A stretch of 64,000 nt of DNA from Cupriavidus pauculus. Its GTDB lineage: Bacteria; Pseudomonadota; Gammaproteobacteria; Burkholderiales; Burkholderiaceae. Under the pieces are notes generated by a model. The model was not told where the DNA came from. It searched no databases and saw only the letters and a program-made list of their open reading frames with translations. This document shows, one piece after another, positions 21,885 through 30,728 of this stretch. Numbering within the stretch: the first letter of the stretch is position 1; every line of letters begins with the position of its first letter. The stretch is from positions 992,001 to 1,056,000 of the forward strand of contig NZ_CP033970.1 of assembly GCF_003854935.1 (NCBI RefSeq), in the 5' to 3' direction. A program made the translations under genes and the position numbers.

Positions 21885-23291
21885 ATGCCCAAACCCATGA
21901 CAGCCCGAGGCAATACCGGCCGGATCGGCCGGCGCGTGGTCACCATCGCCCTGCTGGCGATGACGTCGATACCGATGACGGCGCCCCACCCGGTGGCGGC
22001 CCAGGAGAACACGGCGGCGGTCCCGTCGCCAGGCGCCGCGCGCACGTTGCGCCTGATGGCCGGCGCGCAACAGGAGATCCGCCCCGGCCAGCCGCTGGAG
22101 CGCGTGGCCGTGGGCAACCCGGCCGTGGCCGATGCGCTGCTGCTCAAGGCGCGCAGCGGCCCGCCGACCGTGCTGGTGGTGGCCAGGAAGCCCGGCGTGA
22201 CCGACGTGATGCTTTGGACCCGCAACGCGGCGCCGGTCACGTACACGGTGCAGGTGGATGCCGTGTCGCCCGATGCCGGCGGCGCCAGCGTGGACCTGTC
22301 GGCGGTGGGCGCCGCCATTCGTGGCGAATCGCCCGACGCTGCGGCCGCCGCCCGCACGCAGCAGGCCGCGCGCGCCGCGGTGGCCGGGCCGGACGGCAAG
22401 GGCGGCGTGGTGGTCGACCGCTCCGTGGTGCCGGTATCGAACACGGTGCAGGTGGACGTGAAGGTCGTGGAGATCAGCAAGACCATCCTGAAGGAGGTGG
22501 GCTTCAACTTCATCAAGAGCAGCGGCGGCTTCACGTTCGGCCAGTTCAGCCCCACGTCGCTGACCAAGACCACGATCGGCCCGCAGCCCAGCTTCGAGGG
22601 CACGTTGCCGATCGGCAGCGCGTTCAACCTGGTGGCCGCGTGGGCCAAGGAGGGCATCTTCGCCAACCTGAGCCTGCTGGAGGCCAACGGGCTGGTGCGC
22701 GTGCTGGCGGAGCCGAGCCTGGTGGCGCTGTCCGGCCAGAGCGCGAGCTTTCTGGCGGGCGGCGAGATCCCGATCCCGGTGCCGCAGGCGCTGGGCACGA
22801 CGACCATCCAGTTCAAGCCGTTCGGCATCGGGCTGACGGTGTCGCCCACGGTGGTGTCGAAAGAGCGCATCGCGCTGAAGGTGGCCCCCGAGGCCAGCGA
22901 CCTCGACCCGTCGCGCGGCATCAGCATCAACGGCGCGTCGGTGCCCGCCATCGTCACGCGGCGCGCGGACACCACGGTGGAGCTGGGCGACGGCGAGAGC
23001 TTCGTGATCGGCGGGCTGGTCAGCCGCAACACGGTCAGCAACGTGAGCAAGGTGCCGTTCCTGGGCGATTTGCCGATCCTGGGCAGCTTCTTCAAGAACC
23101 TCAATTTCCACCAGGAGGACCGCGAGCTGATGATCGTGGTCACGCCACACCTGGTCAAGCCGCTGGCCCGCGATTCGCAGGTGGCGGCGAACGTGGCCAA
23201 GGACGGCCGCACGACCGCCAGCCCCAACGTCTGGGGCCGCTTCGTGCTGGGCGAATACGCAGACCCGACGCTGCCCGGCTTTTCGCGGTAG
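21885..23291 (+). CDS. cpaC: Tad outer-membrane secretin CpaC/RcpA
   Basis: 468 residues. A signal peptide (VVTIALLAMTSIPMTAPHPV) is followed by an N-terminal pilus-assembly domain (RPGQPLERVAVGNPAVADALLL, PTVLVVARKPGVTDVMLW) and the type II/III secretin domain (LVRVLAEPSLVALSGQSASF, GGEIPIPVPQ, TPHLVKPL). The secretin forms the outer-membrane pore through which the Flp fibre leaves. Length is in the family range. It lies downstream of cpaB and just upstream of cpaE. Confidence 0.94.
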   Translation: MPKPMTARGNTGRIGRRVVTIALLAMTSIPMTAPHPVAAQENTAAVPSPGAARTLRLMAGAQQEIRPGQPLERVAVGNPAVADALLLKARSGPPTVLVVARKPGVTDVMLWTRNAAPVTYTVQVDAVSPDAGGASVDLSAVGAAIRGESPDAAAAARTQQAARAAVAGPDGKGGVVVDRSVVPVSNTVQVDVKVVEISKTILKEVGFNFIKSSGGFTFGQFSPTSLTKTTIGPQPSFEGTLPIGSAFNLVAAWAKEGIFANLSLLEANGLVRVLAEPSLVALSGQSASFLAGGEIPIPVPQALGTTTIQFKPFGIGLTVSPTVVSKERIALKVAPEASDLDPSRGISINGASVPAIVTRRADTTVELGDGESFVIGGLVSRNTVSNVSKVPFLGDLPILGSFFKNLNFHQEDRELMIVVTPHLVKPLARDSQVAANVAKDGRTTASPNVWGRFVLGEYADPTLPGFSR

Positions 23292-23296
23292 CGCAG

Positions 23297-24535
23297 ATGG
23301 AGCGAATCACACCGATGGATGCCTTCCTGCTGAATACCCCGCGAGAAGACGTGCGGCTCTGGCTGGAGCAGGCGCTCGACGGCGCCGGCACGCTGGTGAC
23401 CGAGGAAGGCGCGCAGGAAGCCTTTGTCGAGCAGATCTCGGAGCTGCGTCCGGGACTGGTCTTTCTCGACTTCTCGGCGTCGCAGGCGCAGGCGTCGGCC
23501 CGGCTGGCCGAGCAGGTGGCGCGGCTGTTCCCGCAGTTGCCGCTGGTGGCCGTGGGCCACGCGGGAGATTCCGACGCGATGCTGGCCGCGCTGCGCGCCG
23601 GCGTGCGCGATTTCATCGACCTGCGCGGCGCGCCGTCGCAGGCCACCCATGCCGTGCGCCGCCTGATGGTGCCGCGTGCGCAGGTGCGCGCCGTGACGCC
23701 CGCGCACCGGCATGGCCGCATCGTCGCGCTGCTCGGCGCGCGCGCCGGCGTGGGCGTGACCAGCGTGGCGGTCAACCTGGCCGCGGCGGTGCGCCAGCGC
23801 GCCAGCGCCGAGGTACTGCTGCTGGACCTGGGCCTGCCCGCGCGCGACGGCGCGCTGCACATGAACATCGCGCCCGAATTCCACTTTGTCGAGGCCGTGC
23901 GCAACCTGCGCCGCTTCGACCAGGTGTTCGTCGATACCGCGCTGGCGCGCCATGCCAACGGCGTGTCGGTGCTGCCGCTGCCGGCCACGCTGTCCGAACT
24001 GCGCGACGTGTCGTTCTCCGAGGCGCTGGCGCTGCTGGACCGCCTGCGCGCGTTCTTCGACCTCCAGGTGATCGACCTGGGCGGCTTCTCGAACGCCGAG
24101 TTCATGTCGCAGATCGTCAAGGCCGCCGACGCCGTGGTGATGGTGGCCGAGCAGAGCGTGGGCGCCATCGTCTCGGCCGCCGAGCTGCTGCACGAGCTGA
24201 AGAAACGCGAGATCGAGCGGCCAGACCTGCACCTGCTGGTGTCGCGCTTCGACGACGCGCTGGGCGTGGACGCCGCGCAGATGGCCGAGCGCATCGGCGT
24301 GGCGTCGGTCGATACGCTGCCGGAGCGGCGCGCGGCGCTGGTGCAGGCGGCCAACCGTGGCGTGGTGCTGGCCGACGACGCGCCGGCGGACCCGTACGTG
24401 CGCGCGCTGGGCGCGCTGATGGACCGGCTGGGCTACCGCGCGGGCCAGGCGCCCGAGCGCGGCATCCTGGCCCGGATCAAGCAAAAGCTGCCCGAGACGC
24501 TGCGTGTCGCGCGCACCGCGCGGGCGGGGAACTGA
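23297..24535 (+). CDS. cpaE: CpaE/TadZ-like localisation protein
   Basis: 412 residues from ATG 23297 (or 406 from ATG 23315). An N-terminal receiver-like domain (MDAFLLNTPREDVRLWLEQAL, LVFLDFSASQ, GVRDFIDLRGAPSQ) precedes a MinD/ParA-type ATPase domain. The Walker A region reads LLGARAGVGVTSVAVNLA: the signature lysines of the deviant P-loop (KGGxGKT) are replaced, so ATP hydrolysis is doubtful, as in other TadZ proteins. CpaE/TadZ places the Tad machine at the pole. The start overlaps no other gene; the stop is 1 bp before the cpaF start. Confidence 0.88.
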   Translation: MERITPMDAFLLNTPREDVRLWLEQALDGAGTLVTEEGAQEAFVEQISELRPGLVFLDFSASQAQASARLAEQVARLFPQLPLVAVGHAGDSDAMLAALRAGVRDFIDLRGAPSQATHAVRRLMVPRAQVRAVTPAHRHGRIVALLGARAGVGVTSVAVNLAAAVRQRASAEVLLLDLGLPARDGALHMNIAPEFHFVEAVRNLRRFDQVFVDTALARHANGVSVLPLPATLSELRDVSFSEALALLDRLRAFFDLQVIDLGGFSNAEFMSQIVKAADAVVMVAEQSVGAIVSAAELLHELKKREIERPDLHLLVSRFDDALGVDAAQMAERIGVASVDTLPERRAALVQAANRGVVLADDAPADPYVRALGALMDRLGYRAGQAPERGILARIKQKLPETLRVARTARAGN

Positions 24536-24536
24536 C

Positions 24537-25853
24537 ATGACCGAAGCGATCGAATTCTCGGACAACACCGCCGCGCCGTTTCCTGTGTCGCAGGAATTCC
24601 ACAAGATCAAGGAAGCGGCGCACGAGCACCTGCTCACGCGCATCGAGGAGCTGGGCGCCGAGTTCGGCCGCTGGTCGCGCTCCGCCATCCAGCGCTTTGT
24701 CGACCTGGAGCTCGAAAGCTTCACGCGGCTGCGCCGCATCCCGATCAACGAGGCCGAGCTGCACCAGATCTCCGAGGCGCTGACCAAGGAGCTGGCCGGC
24801 TTTGGCCCGATCGAGGACCTGCTGCACGACGTGGCCGTGGAGGACATCCTGGTGAACGGACACATGGACGTCTACGTGTCGCGCCACGGCGTGCTGGAGC
24901 GGATTCCGGTGCGGTTTGCCGACAACGGCCACCTGCTGCGCATCGTGCGGCGCATCCTGGCGCCCATCGGCCGCCGGCTCGACGAATCGAACCCGATGGT
25001 GGACGCGCGGCTGCCCGACGGCGGCCGCATCAACGTGATCATCCCGCCGCTGGCGCTGGCCGGCCCCGTGGTGTCGATCCGCAAATTCCGCAAGGACCCG
25101 CTGACGCCGGCCGACCTGCAGGCGCTGGGCACCATGAGCCCCGAGATCACCGAGCTGCTGGAGGCGGCGGTGCGGGCGCGCTGCAACATCCTGGTCAGCG
25201 GCGGCACCAGTTCGGGCAAGACGTCGCTGCTCAACGCGCTGGCCACGTTCATCCCGCCCACCGAGCGCGTGATCACCATCGAGGACACGGCCGAGCTGGC
25301 GCTGAACCACCCGCACGTGGTGCGGCTGGAAAGCCGGCCCGGCGGGTTCGAGGGCACCGGCACGGTCACCATCCGCGACCTGCTGCGCAACAGCCTGCGG
25401 ATGCGGCCGGACCGCATCATCGTGGGCGAGGTGCGCGGCGGCGAGGTGCTGGAGATGCTGCAGGCCATGAGCACCGGCCATGACGGCTCGATGGGCACGA
25501 TCCACGCCAGCAGCCCGCGCGAATGCCTGTACCGGCTGGAGATGCTGGCCGGCTTTGCCGGCTTCCAGGGCAGCGAGGTGAGCCTGCGCCGGCAGATTGC
25601 CAACGCGGTGGACTTCATCGTGCAGATCGGGCGGCTGTCGAACGGCCGGCGGCGCATCCTGTCGATCACCGAGGTCACCGGGCTGGGCGACAACATCATC
25701 GCCACGCAGGAGCTGTATCGCCACGAGCCGGTGCCCAACCCCGACGGCACCGAAGGCGACCGCTGGCAGGCGCTGGGCATCCTGCCCCATTCGCCCAAGC
25801 TCGCGCGCATGCGCCCGGCCAACTTCGGACTGGACGATCGCTTTGATCTCTAG
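24537..25853 (+). CDS. cpaF: Tad secretion ATPase CpaF/TadA
   Basis: 438 residues, a hexameric ATPase of the secretion superfamily. Domain order: N-terminal helical region, N-domain with LTKELAGFGPIEDLLHDVAV, Walker A at GGTSSGKTSLL, the Asp box ITIEDTAELAL, Walker B around RPDRIIVGEVRGGE and the His box GHDGSMGTIHASSPRE. It powers pilin assembly, and possibly retraction, at the inner membrane. ATG at 24537 (MTEAIEFSD) directly follows the cpaE stop. The 3' end overlaps the probable TTG start of tadB. Confidence 0.95.
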   Translation: MTEAIEFSDNTAAPFPVSQEFHKIKEAAHEHLLTRIEELGAEFGRWSRSAIQRFVDLELESFTRLRRIPINEAELHQISEALTKELAGFGPIEDLLHDVAVEDILVNGHMDVYVSRHGVLERIPVRFADNGHLLRIVRRILAPIGRRLDESNPMVDARLPDGGRINVIIPPLALAGPVVSIRKFRKDPLTPADLQALGTMSPEITELLEAAVRARCNILVSGGTSSGKTSLLNALATFIPPTERVITIEDTAELALNHPHVVRLESRPGGFEGTGTVTIRDLLRNSLRMRPDRIIVGEVRGGEVLEMLQAMSTGHDGSMGTIHASSPRECLYRLEMLAGFAGFQGSEVSLRRQIANAVDFIVQIGRLSNGRRRILSITEVTGLGDNIIATQELYRHEPVPNPDGTEGDRWQALGILPHSPKLARMRPANFGLDDRFDL

Positions 25854-26772
25854 CGCCAGCCTTCTCGTCGCCGCGATGGCCCTGGTGCTGCTGGGCCTGG
25901 GTCTGCTGCTGCTGGCCACGGCCCGGGGGCGCGCCCAGGCCGAGCTGTCGCGCGCGCACCTGGCCGCGCAGACCGAGCAGGTGCGCGCCCGCTACGCCAC
26001 GGCGGCCGAGCCCGGCCCGCAGGGCAACGTGCGCGACCTGCGCCGCCGCTGGGCGGACCTGATGCGGCGCGCGGACATCGCGCCCACGCGCGGCACGTGG
26101 CTGCGCTGGGGCATGCCGCTGCTGTGCCTGGTGCTGGCGGGCGCGGCAGCCGGCGGCGCGCTCGGGGCGGTGGCGATGCTTGCGGTGGGCGTGGCGCTGG
26201 CCGCGTTCCTGCTGTGGCTGCGTATCGGCCGCGTACGCGACAGGATGCTGCGGCAGCTGCCCGGCTTTCTCGATGGCGTGGTGCGGCTGATGACCATCGG
26301 CAGCAGCGTGCCGGCCGCGTTCCAGAATTCGGTGGCCAACACCGAGCCGCCGCTGCGCCAGTGCCTGGTGCAGGCCATCCACCTGCAACGGGCCGGCAAG
26401 GAACTCGACCAGGCCGTGCTGCAGATGGGCCGCGCGTACCGGCTGGACGAGCTGGTCATCGTGTCGTCGGTGCTGCGGCTGTCGCAGCGCTACGGCGGCC
26501 GCGCCGACGTGGTGATGGAGCGCACCGCCACCTTCATGCGCGACCGCGAGGAAGCCCAGCGCGAGCTGCTGGCGCTGTCCGCCGAGACGCGGCTGTCGGC
26601 CTGGGTGCTGGGCCTGCTGCCGCTGGTGGTGGCGGGCGGGCTGTTCGTGCTGAACGCCGGCTACGTGATGCTGATGTGGAAGGACCCCACGGGCCGCAAC
26701 CTGCTGCTGGGCGCGGCCGTGCTGGAAGTGGTGGGCGTGCTGATGCTGTACCGGCTGGCCAAGTCGATCTAG
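25843..26772 (+). CDS. tadB: Tad inner-membrane protein TadB
   Basis: About 309 residues. Membrane helices are predicted near the N-terminus (SASLLVAAMALVLLGLGLLL), at about 85-125, and two at the C-terminus. The type II secretion F domain is in the middle (LPGFLDGVVRLMTIGSSVPA, KELDQAVLQMGRAYRLDEL, RTATFMRDREEAQRELLALSA). It forms the inner-membrane platform with TadC. The start is uncertain: TTG at 25843 overlaps cpaF by 11 bp and keeps the first membrane helix whole; ATG at 25876 would cut into it. I prefer the TTG. Confidence 0.88.
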   Translation: MISSASLLVAAMALVLLGLGLLLLATARGRAQAELSRAHLAAQTEQVRARYATAAEPGPQGNVRDLRRRWADLMRRADIAPTRGTWLRWGMPLLCLVLAGAAAGGALGAVAMLAVGVALAAFLLWLRIGRVRDRMLRQLPGFLDGVVRLMTIGSSVPAAFQNSVANTEPPLRQCLVQAIHLQRAGKELDQAVLQMGRAYRLDELVIVSSVLRLSQRYGGRADVVMERTATFMRDREEAQRELLALSAETRLSAWVLGLLPLVVAGGLFVLNAGYVMLMWKDPTGRNLLLGAAVLEVVGVLMLYRLAKSI

Positions 26773-26781
26773 GGGCGCGCC

Positions 26782-27867
26782 ATGCAGATGCCAGCCACCA
26801 CCCTGATCTCCGCCAGCCTGATGGCCGCGGCCGTGGCGCTGCTGATGCTGGCGTGGCCGCTGCTGCGGCAGTGGCGCCAGCGGCGCGTGGCCGCGCGGAC
26901 GATCGACGCCGCGCTGGAACGGCAGGCCGCCGCGCAGCCGCATCCCGCCGGCCAGCCCCCGGGCCAGCCGGCGGCGCCGGCCACGCCGCAGATGTCGGCA
27001 CGTGCCGCCGCGGCCGCCGCCGCGCTGGCGCAGGCCGCGCCCCAGCCCGCCGAGGACGCCGCGCGCAAGCCGGCCGCCACGGGGCTGGGCGCGCGGCTGG
27101 GCGATGCTTTTGGCGAGCGCTTCAACCAGCGCTGGCTCGCATCGCGGCTCGGGCGCGCCGTGGTGACGGCCGAGGAACAGCGGCTGCTGGAGCAGTGCGG
27201 CTACTACGGCGTGCAGCCGCGCGCGGTCTTTGGCGGCGTGCGGCTGGTGGTGCCGGCGGTGCTGGCGGCTGGCGTGCTGCTGTGGCGCATCGACGGGCCG
27301 ATGGCGGCCACGTTTGCGTGGACCTTCGCCACGTTCGCGCTGGCCTTCCTGCTGGCCAAGCTGATCCTGCGCCGGTGGGCCGGCAGCCGGCAGCGCCAGG
27401 TGGCCGAGGAATTGCCGGTGCTGATCGACATGCTGCGGCTGCTGCAGGGCGTGGGCCTGTCGATGGACCAGAGCCTGCAGGTCATCGTCACCGAATTCGG
27501 CACGATGCTGCGCGTGCTGGGGCCCGAGCTGCAGCGCGCGAACCAGCAGTTCGCGTCCGGCCGCTCGCGCGAGCAGACGCTGCAGCGCATCGGCAAGCTG
27601 TTCGACGACGAGGACCTGAAGAGCCTGATCACGCTGCTGACGCAGGTGGACAAGCACGGCGGCGCCGTGCAGGAGCCGCTGCGCCAGTTTGGCGAGCGGC
27701 TGCAGGTGGCGCGCAAGGCGCGCATGAAGGACAAGATCGGCCGGCTGACGGTCAAGATGACCGGCGTGATGGTGGTGAGCCTGCTGCCGGTGCTGCTGAT
27801 CCTGACGGCCGGGCCCGGCTTTCTGGGCGTGATCCGGATGCTGGCCCGCATGAACGGAGGAACCTAG
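26782..27867 (+). CDS. tadC: Tad inner-membrane protein TadC
   Basis: 361 residues. One N-terminal helix, then an Ala/Pro-rich linker (about 50-100, AAAQPHPAGQPPGQPAAPA), two central helices (VVPAVLAAGVLLW and AWTFATFALAFLLAK), the F domain (AEELPVLIDMLRLLQGVGLS, SREQTLQRIGKLFDDEDL) and a C-terminal helix (MVVSLLPVLLILTAGPGF). It is the paralogous partner of TadB in the platform. The start is 9 bp after tadB; the stop abuts the next start codon. Confidence 0.9.
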   Translation: MQMPATTLISASLMAAAVALLMLAWPLLRQWRQRRVAARTIDAALERQAAAQPHPAGQPPGQPAAPATPQMSARAAAAAAALAQAAPQPAEDAARKPAATGLGARLGDAFGERFNQRWLASRLGRAVVTAEEQRLLEQCGYYGVQPRAVFGGVRLVVPAVLAAGVLLWRIDGPMAATFAWTFATFALAFLLAKLILRRWAGSRQRQVAEELPVLIDMLRLLQGVGLSMDQSLQVIVTEFGTMLRVLGPELQRANQQFASGRSREQTLQRIGKLFDDEDLKSLITLLTQVDKHGGAVQEPLRQFGERLQVARKARMKDKIGRLTVKMTGVMVVSLLPVLLILTAGPGFLGVIRMLARMNGGT

Positions 27868-28686
27868 ATGACGATGACATCGCGTGGCCTGTGGGCCGGC
27901 GCGCTGGTGGCGGCCGGCGCGCTGCTGGGCGGCTGCGCCAGCGTGCCCGGCAGCGCCGAGGCCATGGCGCGGCAGGCCGACGCCCAGATCGAGCTGGCGA
28001 AGCTGCAGGAAAAGACCGCGCGCGCCGAATATAACGACCAGAACGTCTACCTGGGCCTGATCGGCAAGATGCAGCAGGAAGGCATGTACTACGCGTCGCT
28101 GGCCCATATCGACGCCTTCCAGCAGCGCTTTGGCGCCACGCCCGCGCTGCAGGTGCTGCGCGCCGACGCGCTGCGCGAGACCGGCCAGGACGACGCGGCG
28201 CTGCAGGCGTACCGCGATCTGCTGAACACCGACCGCGCGGCCCGCGCGCAGCATGGCATCGGCCTGGTGCTGGGCCGGCAGGGCGATTTCATCCGCGCCG
28301 CCGTGGCGCTGCGCCAGGCGGCCACGCTGGACCCGGTCAACCCGCAGATCGCCAACGACCTGGGCTACGCGCTGATGCGCGGCGGCGCGCTGCAGGACGC
28401 GCGCGTGCCGGTGATGCAGGCGCTGGAGCTGGACGCCAACAACCCGCGCGCGATCAGCAACGCGGTGGTGTGGATGCTCGCCACCGGCAAGCGCACCGAA
28501 GCCACCGCGATGATGCAGCGCGCCGCCATGCCCGAGCCCACGCGCGCGGCCATCCGCAAGGAAGCGGACCGCGTGGCCCGCGCGGCCCAGTTGCGCGACA
28601 AGGCCGCGCCGCGCGGCAATCCGCAGACCACGATCCACCCGGCGTCCACGCAAGCCGTGGCGCTCAACGCAGGAGCCCGGCCATGA
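27868..28686 (+). CDS. tadD: TadD-like TPR lipoprotein
   Basis: 272 residues. The lipobox is LLGGC (Cys23). Several TPR units follow (PALQVLRADALRETGQDDAALQ, AQHGIGLVLGRQGDFIRAAV, QIANDLGYALMRGGALQDAR), giving a helical scaffold in the periplasm. TadD acts like a pilotin, stabilising the secretin. The C-terminal 35 residues are unstructured. ATG at 27868 directly follows the tadC stop (TAGATG), so translational coupling is likely. Confidence 0.9.
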   Translation: MTMTSRGLWAGALVAAGALLGGCASVPGSAEAMARQADAQIELAKLQEKTARAEYNDQNVYLGLIGKMQQEGMYYASLAHIDAFQQRFGATPALQVLRADALRETGQDDAALQAYRDLLNTDRAARAQHGIGLVLGRQGDFIRAAVALRQAATLDPVNPQIANDLGYALMRGGALQDARVPVMQALELDANNPRAISNAVVWMLATGKRTEATAMMQRAAMPEPTRAAIRKEADRVARAAQLRDKAAPRGNPQTTIHPASTQAVALNAGARP

Positions 28687-29003
28687 AGCGCGTTTGCCAT
28701 GCCGTGATTGCCACGGCCATTGCCACCGTTTGCGTGCCCGCCCTGGCCCAGCAGCCGCCCGCGCCCGAGGCCGCGCGCGCCGCCGAGGTGCCGGTGGGCG
28801 ATACCACGCGCACGCTGCTGGAGATCCAGCGCAGCGGCGCGCAGGCCGGGCCGATGCTGCCGCTGACCGGCGACCAGGCCGCGCTGGGCTACGCGCGCTA
28901 CATGCGCAGCTTCACGCATCCGCTGCCAGAGTTCTTCACCACGATGGCCACCGGCAGCCCGTTGCGCGGCGGCGCGGGCAGCCAGCCCATGACCGGGCAG
29001 TAG
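28683..29003 (+). CDS. DUF3613-like exported protein of the Tad locus
   Basis: 106 residues with a cleavable signal peptide (MKRVCHAVIATAIATVCVPALAQ is the leader region; cleavage after ALA). The mature part contains GDTTRTLLEIQRSGAQAG, PLTGDQAALGYARYMRSFTH and PLPEFF, as in the small DUF3613 proteins encoded in Tad loci of Burkholderiales and Pseudomonas. Function is not known. Its start overlaps the tadD stop by 4 bp (ATGA), and the next gene starts 9 bp after its stop. Confidence 0.82.
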   Translation: MKRVCHAVIATAIATVCVPALAQQPPAPEAARAAEVPVGDTTRTLLEIQRSGAQAGPMLPLTGDQAALGYARYMRSFTHPLPEFFTTMATGSPLRGGAGSQPMTGQ

Positions 29004-29012
29004 GCACCGGCC

Positions 29013-30722
29013 ATGCGCGCGCGAGCCGGCCCTTCGCGTCAACGCGGCGCCATCAGCGTGATGGTCGCCGTGCTGATCGCCACCGTCGCCATCGGCGCGC
29101 TGGTGTCGATCGACGTCGGCTTCGTGTTCTATACGCAGCGGCAATTGCAGAAATCGGTGGACCTGGCCGCGCTGTCGGGCGCCCAGCAACTGAAGCGGGC
29201 CGACGATCTGCCCACGACCACGGCCAATGTGCTGGCGTCGGTCACGGCGGCGGCCAGCCAGAACGGCTACGGTCAGCCCGTGGCGGCCAACTGCGCGGAC
29301 ATGGCGCCAGGCGGCGCCGACGGCATGCGTGCCTGCCTGGGCCTGTGGGACCCGGCCGATCCCGGCAATGGCGACGCGGTGCGGCACTTCAGCGCCGGCT
29401 ACAACAGCGCGGTGGTCTCGCCCAACGCGGTGCGCGTGCAGGCCACGCGCACGGTGCCGCTGCTGTTCGTGCTGCCGGGCGGGCAGTCGCGGCAACTGCG
29501 CGCCGAGGCCATCGCGGCCGGCAGCCCACCCGTGGCGGCGTTCGCGGTCGGCAGCGGGCTGCTGGACCTCGACCGCGCCAGCGGTGTGCTCGGGCTGCTG
29601 CTGGGCAACATCGTGAGTCTTTCAGTGGCCGACTGGACCGGGCTGGCCAGTACCACGGTGACGCTGGACAAGCTCAAGCTCCAGCTCGGTGCCGGCACGG
29701 TCCAGCAACTGCTCGACACGCAACTGTCGATCCAGGATTTCTACGCGCTGGTGCTCAACGCGGCCGGTCGGCAGGCGCTGCTGGGCGCCGCGCTGGGCAG
29801 CCCCACCACGCAGCTCGGGCTCAACGGTATCGGCACGCGCTTCACGCTGGGCCAGATGCTGGACCTGGGCGTGCTGACGCCGGCTGCGTCGTCGGCGGCC
29901 GAGGTGGGGCTCAACGTGGCGTCGCTGCTGACCACGGCCGCCTATGTGGCGCGCGGCACCGATGCCGTGGCGCTGAACGTGCCGAACCTGAACCTCAACA
30001 CGGGGCTGGTCAACGTCTCGGCGGTGGCGGCGCTGACCGTCATCGAACCGCCGCAGGTGGCCGTGGGCCCGGCGCGCCAGTTGGCGGACGGCCGCTGGCG
30101 CACCACGGCCAGCACCGCGCAACTGGGCGTGCGGGTGGCCGCGCAGGCGTCGGTCAACCTGGGGCTGGCATCGGCCCAGGTAGACCTGCCGGTGCTGCTG
30201 CGCGCCGCCACGGCCCGCGCGGACCTGACCGGCGTGCAATGCGCGGCCGCGCGGGCGCAGCGCCGGGCCACGCTCAATGTTTCGTCCGAACTGGTCAACG
30301 CCTGCCTGTCGACCGATGGACGCACCTGCCGCGGCAGCGGCGCGCCGCCGTTCCAGATCGCGCGGGTGAGCGGGCTGGGCCTGGGGCTGGCCAGCATCAC
30401 CGCGCAGCCGGTGACGCCCGCGCGGCAGCGGCAGTCGGGCACCGACGTCGTACTGGCGCCCGAAGGGCACGCGCGCCTGTCGTTCACGTCCACGGCCGTC
30501 GACCAGGCGATCAGCGGGCTGCTCAACAACCTCAATCCGAGCCTCAACGTGCTGGGCGGCGATGCCAAGGTCGACGAACTGCTGAACCTGCTGGCCCCGC
30601 CGCTGAGCAGCCTGGTCGGCACGCTGGCCGGCTGGCTGCTGACCACGCTGGGCATCAACATCGCCAATGCCGATGTCTGGCTCAACGGCATCGACTGCAA
30701 CAACGCAGAACTTGTGTATTGA
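29013..30722 (+). CDS. TadG-like pilus locus protein
   Basis: 569 residues. A basic leader (RQRGAIS) is followed by one hydrophobic helix VMVAVLIATVAIGALVSIDV and the TadG/TadE-like continuation YTQRQLQKSVDLAALSGAQQ. A long periplasmic region follows with many Leu/Ala/Thr-rich segments (LGVLTPAASSAAEVGLNVAS). It has a few cysteines (VQCAAARA, CLSTDGRTC, IDCNN). TadG proteins are membrane-anchored and may link the fibre to the wall. No von Willebrand domain is apparent, unlike in some TadG proteins. It is 6 bp upstream of the sigma-54 activator gene. Confidence 0.83.
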   Translation: MRARAGPSRQRGAISVMVAVLIATVAIGALVSIDVGFVFYTQRQLQKSVDLAALSGAQQLKRADDLPTTTANVLASVTAAASQNGYGQPVAANCADMAPGGADGMRACLGLWDPADPGNGDAVRHFSAGYNSAVVSPNAVRVQATRTVPLLFVLPGGQSRQLRAEAIAAGSPPVAAFAVGSGLLDLDRASGVLGLLLGNIVSLSVADWTGLASTTVTLDKLKLQLGAGTVQQLLDTQLSIQDFYALVLNAAGRQALLGAALGSPTTQLGLNGIGTRFTLGQMLDLGVLTPAASSAAEVGLNVASLLTTAAYVARGTDAVALNVPNLNLNTGLVNVSAVAALTVIEPPQVAVGPARQLADGRWRTTASTAQLGVRVAAQASVNLGLASAQVDLPVLLRAATARADLTGVQCAAARAQRRATLNVSSELVNACLSTDGRTCRGSGAPPFQIARVSGLGLGLASITAQPVTPARQRQSGTDVVLAPEGHARLSFTSTAVDQAISGLLNNLNPSLNVLGGDAKVDELLNLLAPPLSSLVGTLAGWLLTTLGINIANADVWLNGIDCNNAELVY

Positions 30723-30728
30723 ACGAAC

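Noticed and set aside
21713-24865. A very long open frame on the minus strand across cpaB, cpaC and cpaE
   Set aside because: Its product is rich in Arg, Ala, Gly and His without any recognisable domain, and it is antisense to clear Tad genes. Long antisense frames are expected in DNA of this base composition.
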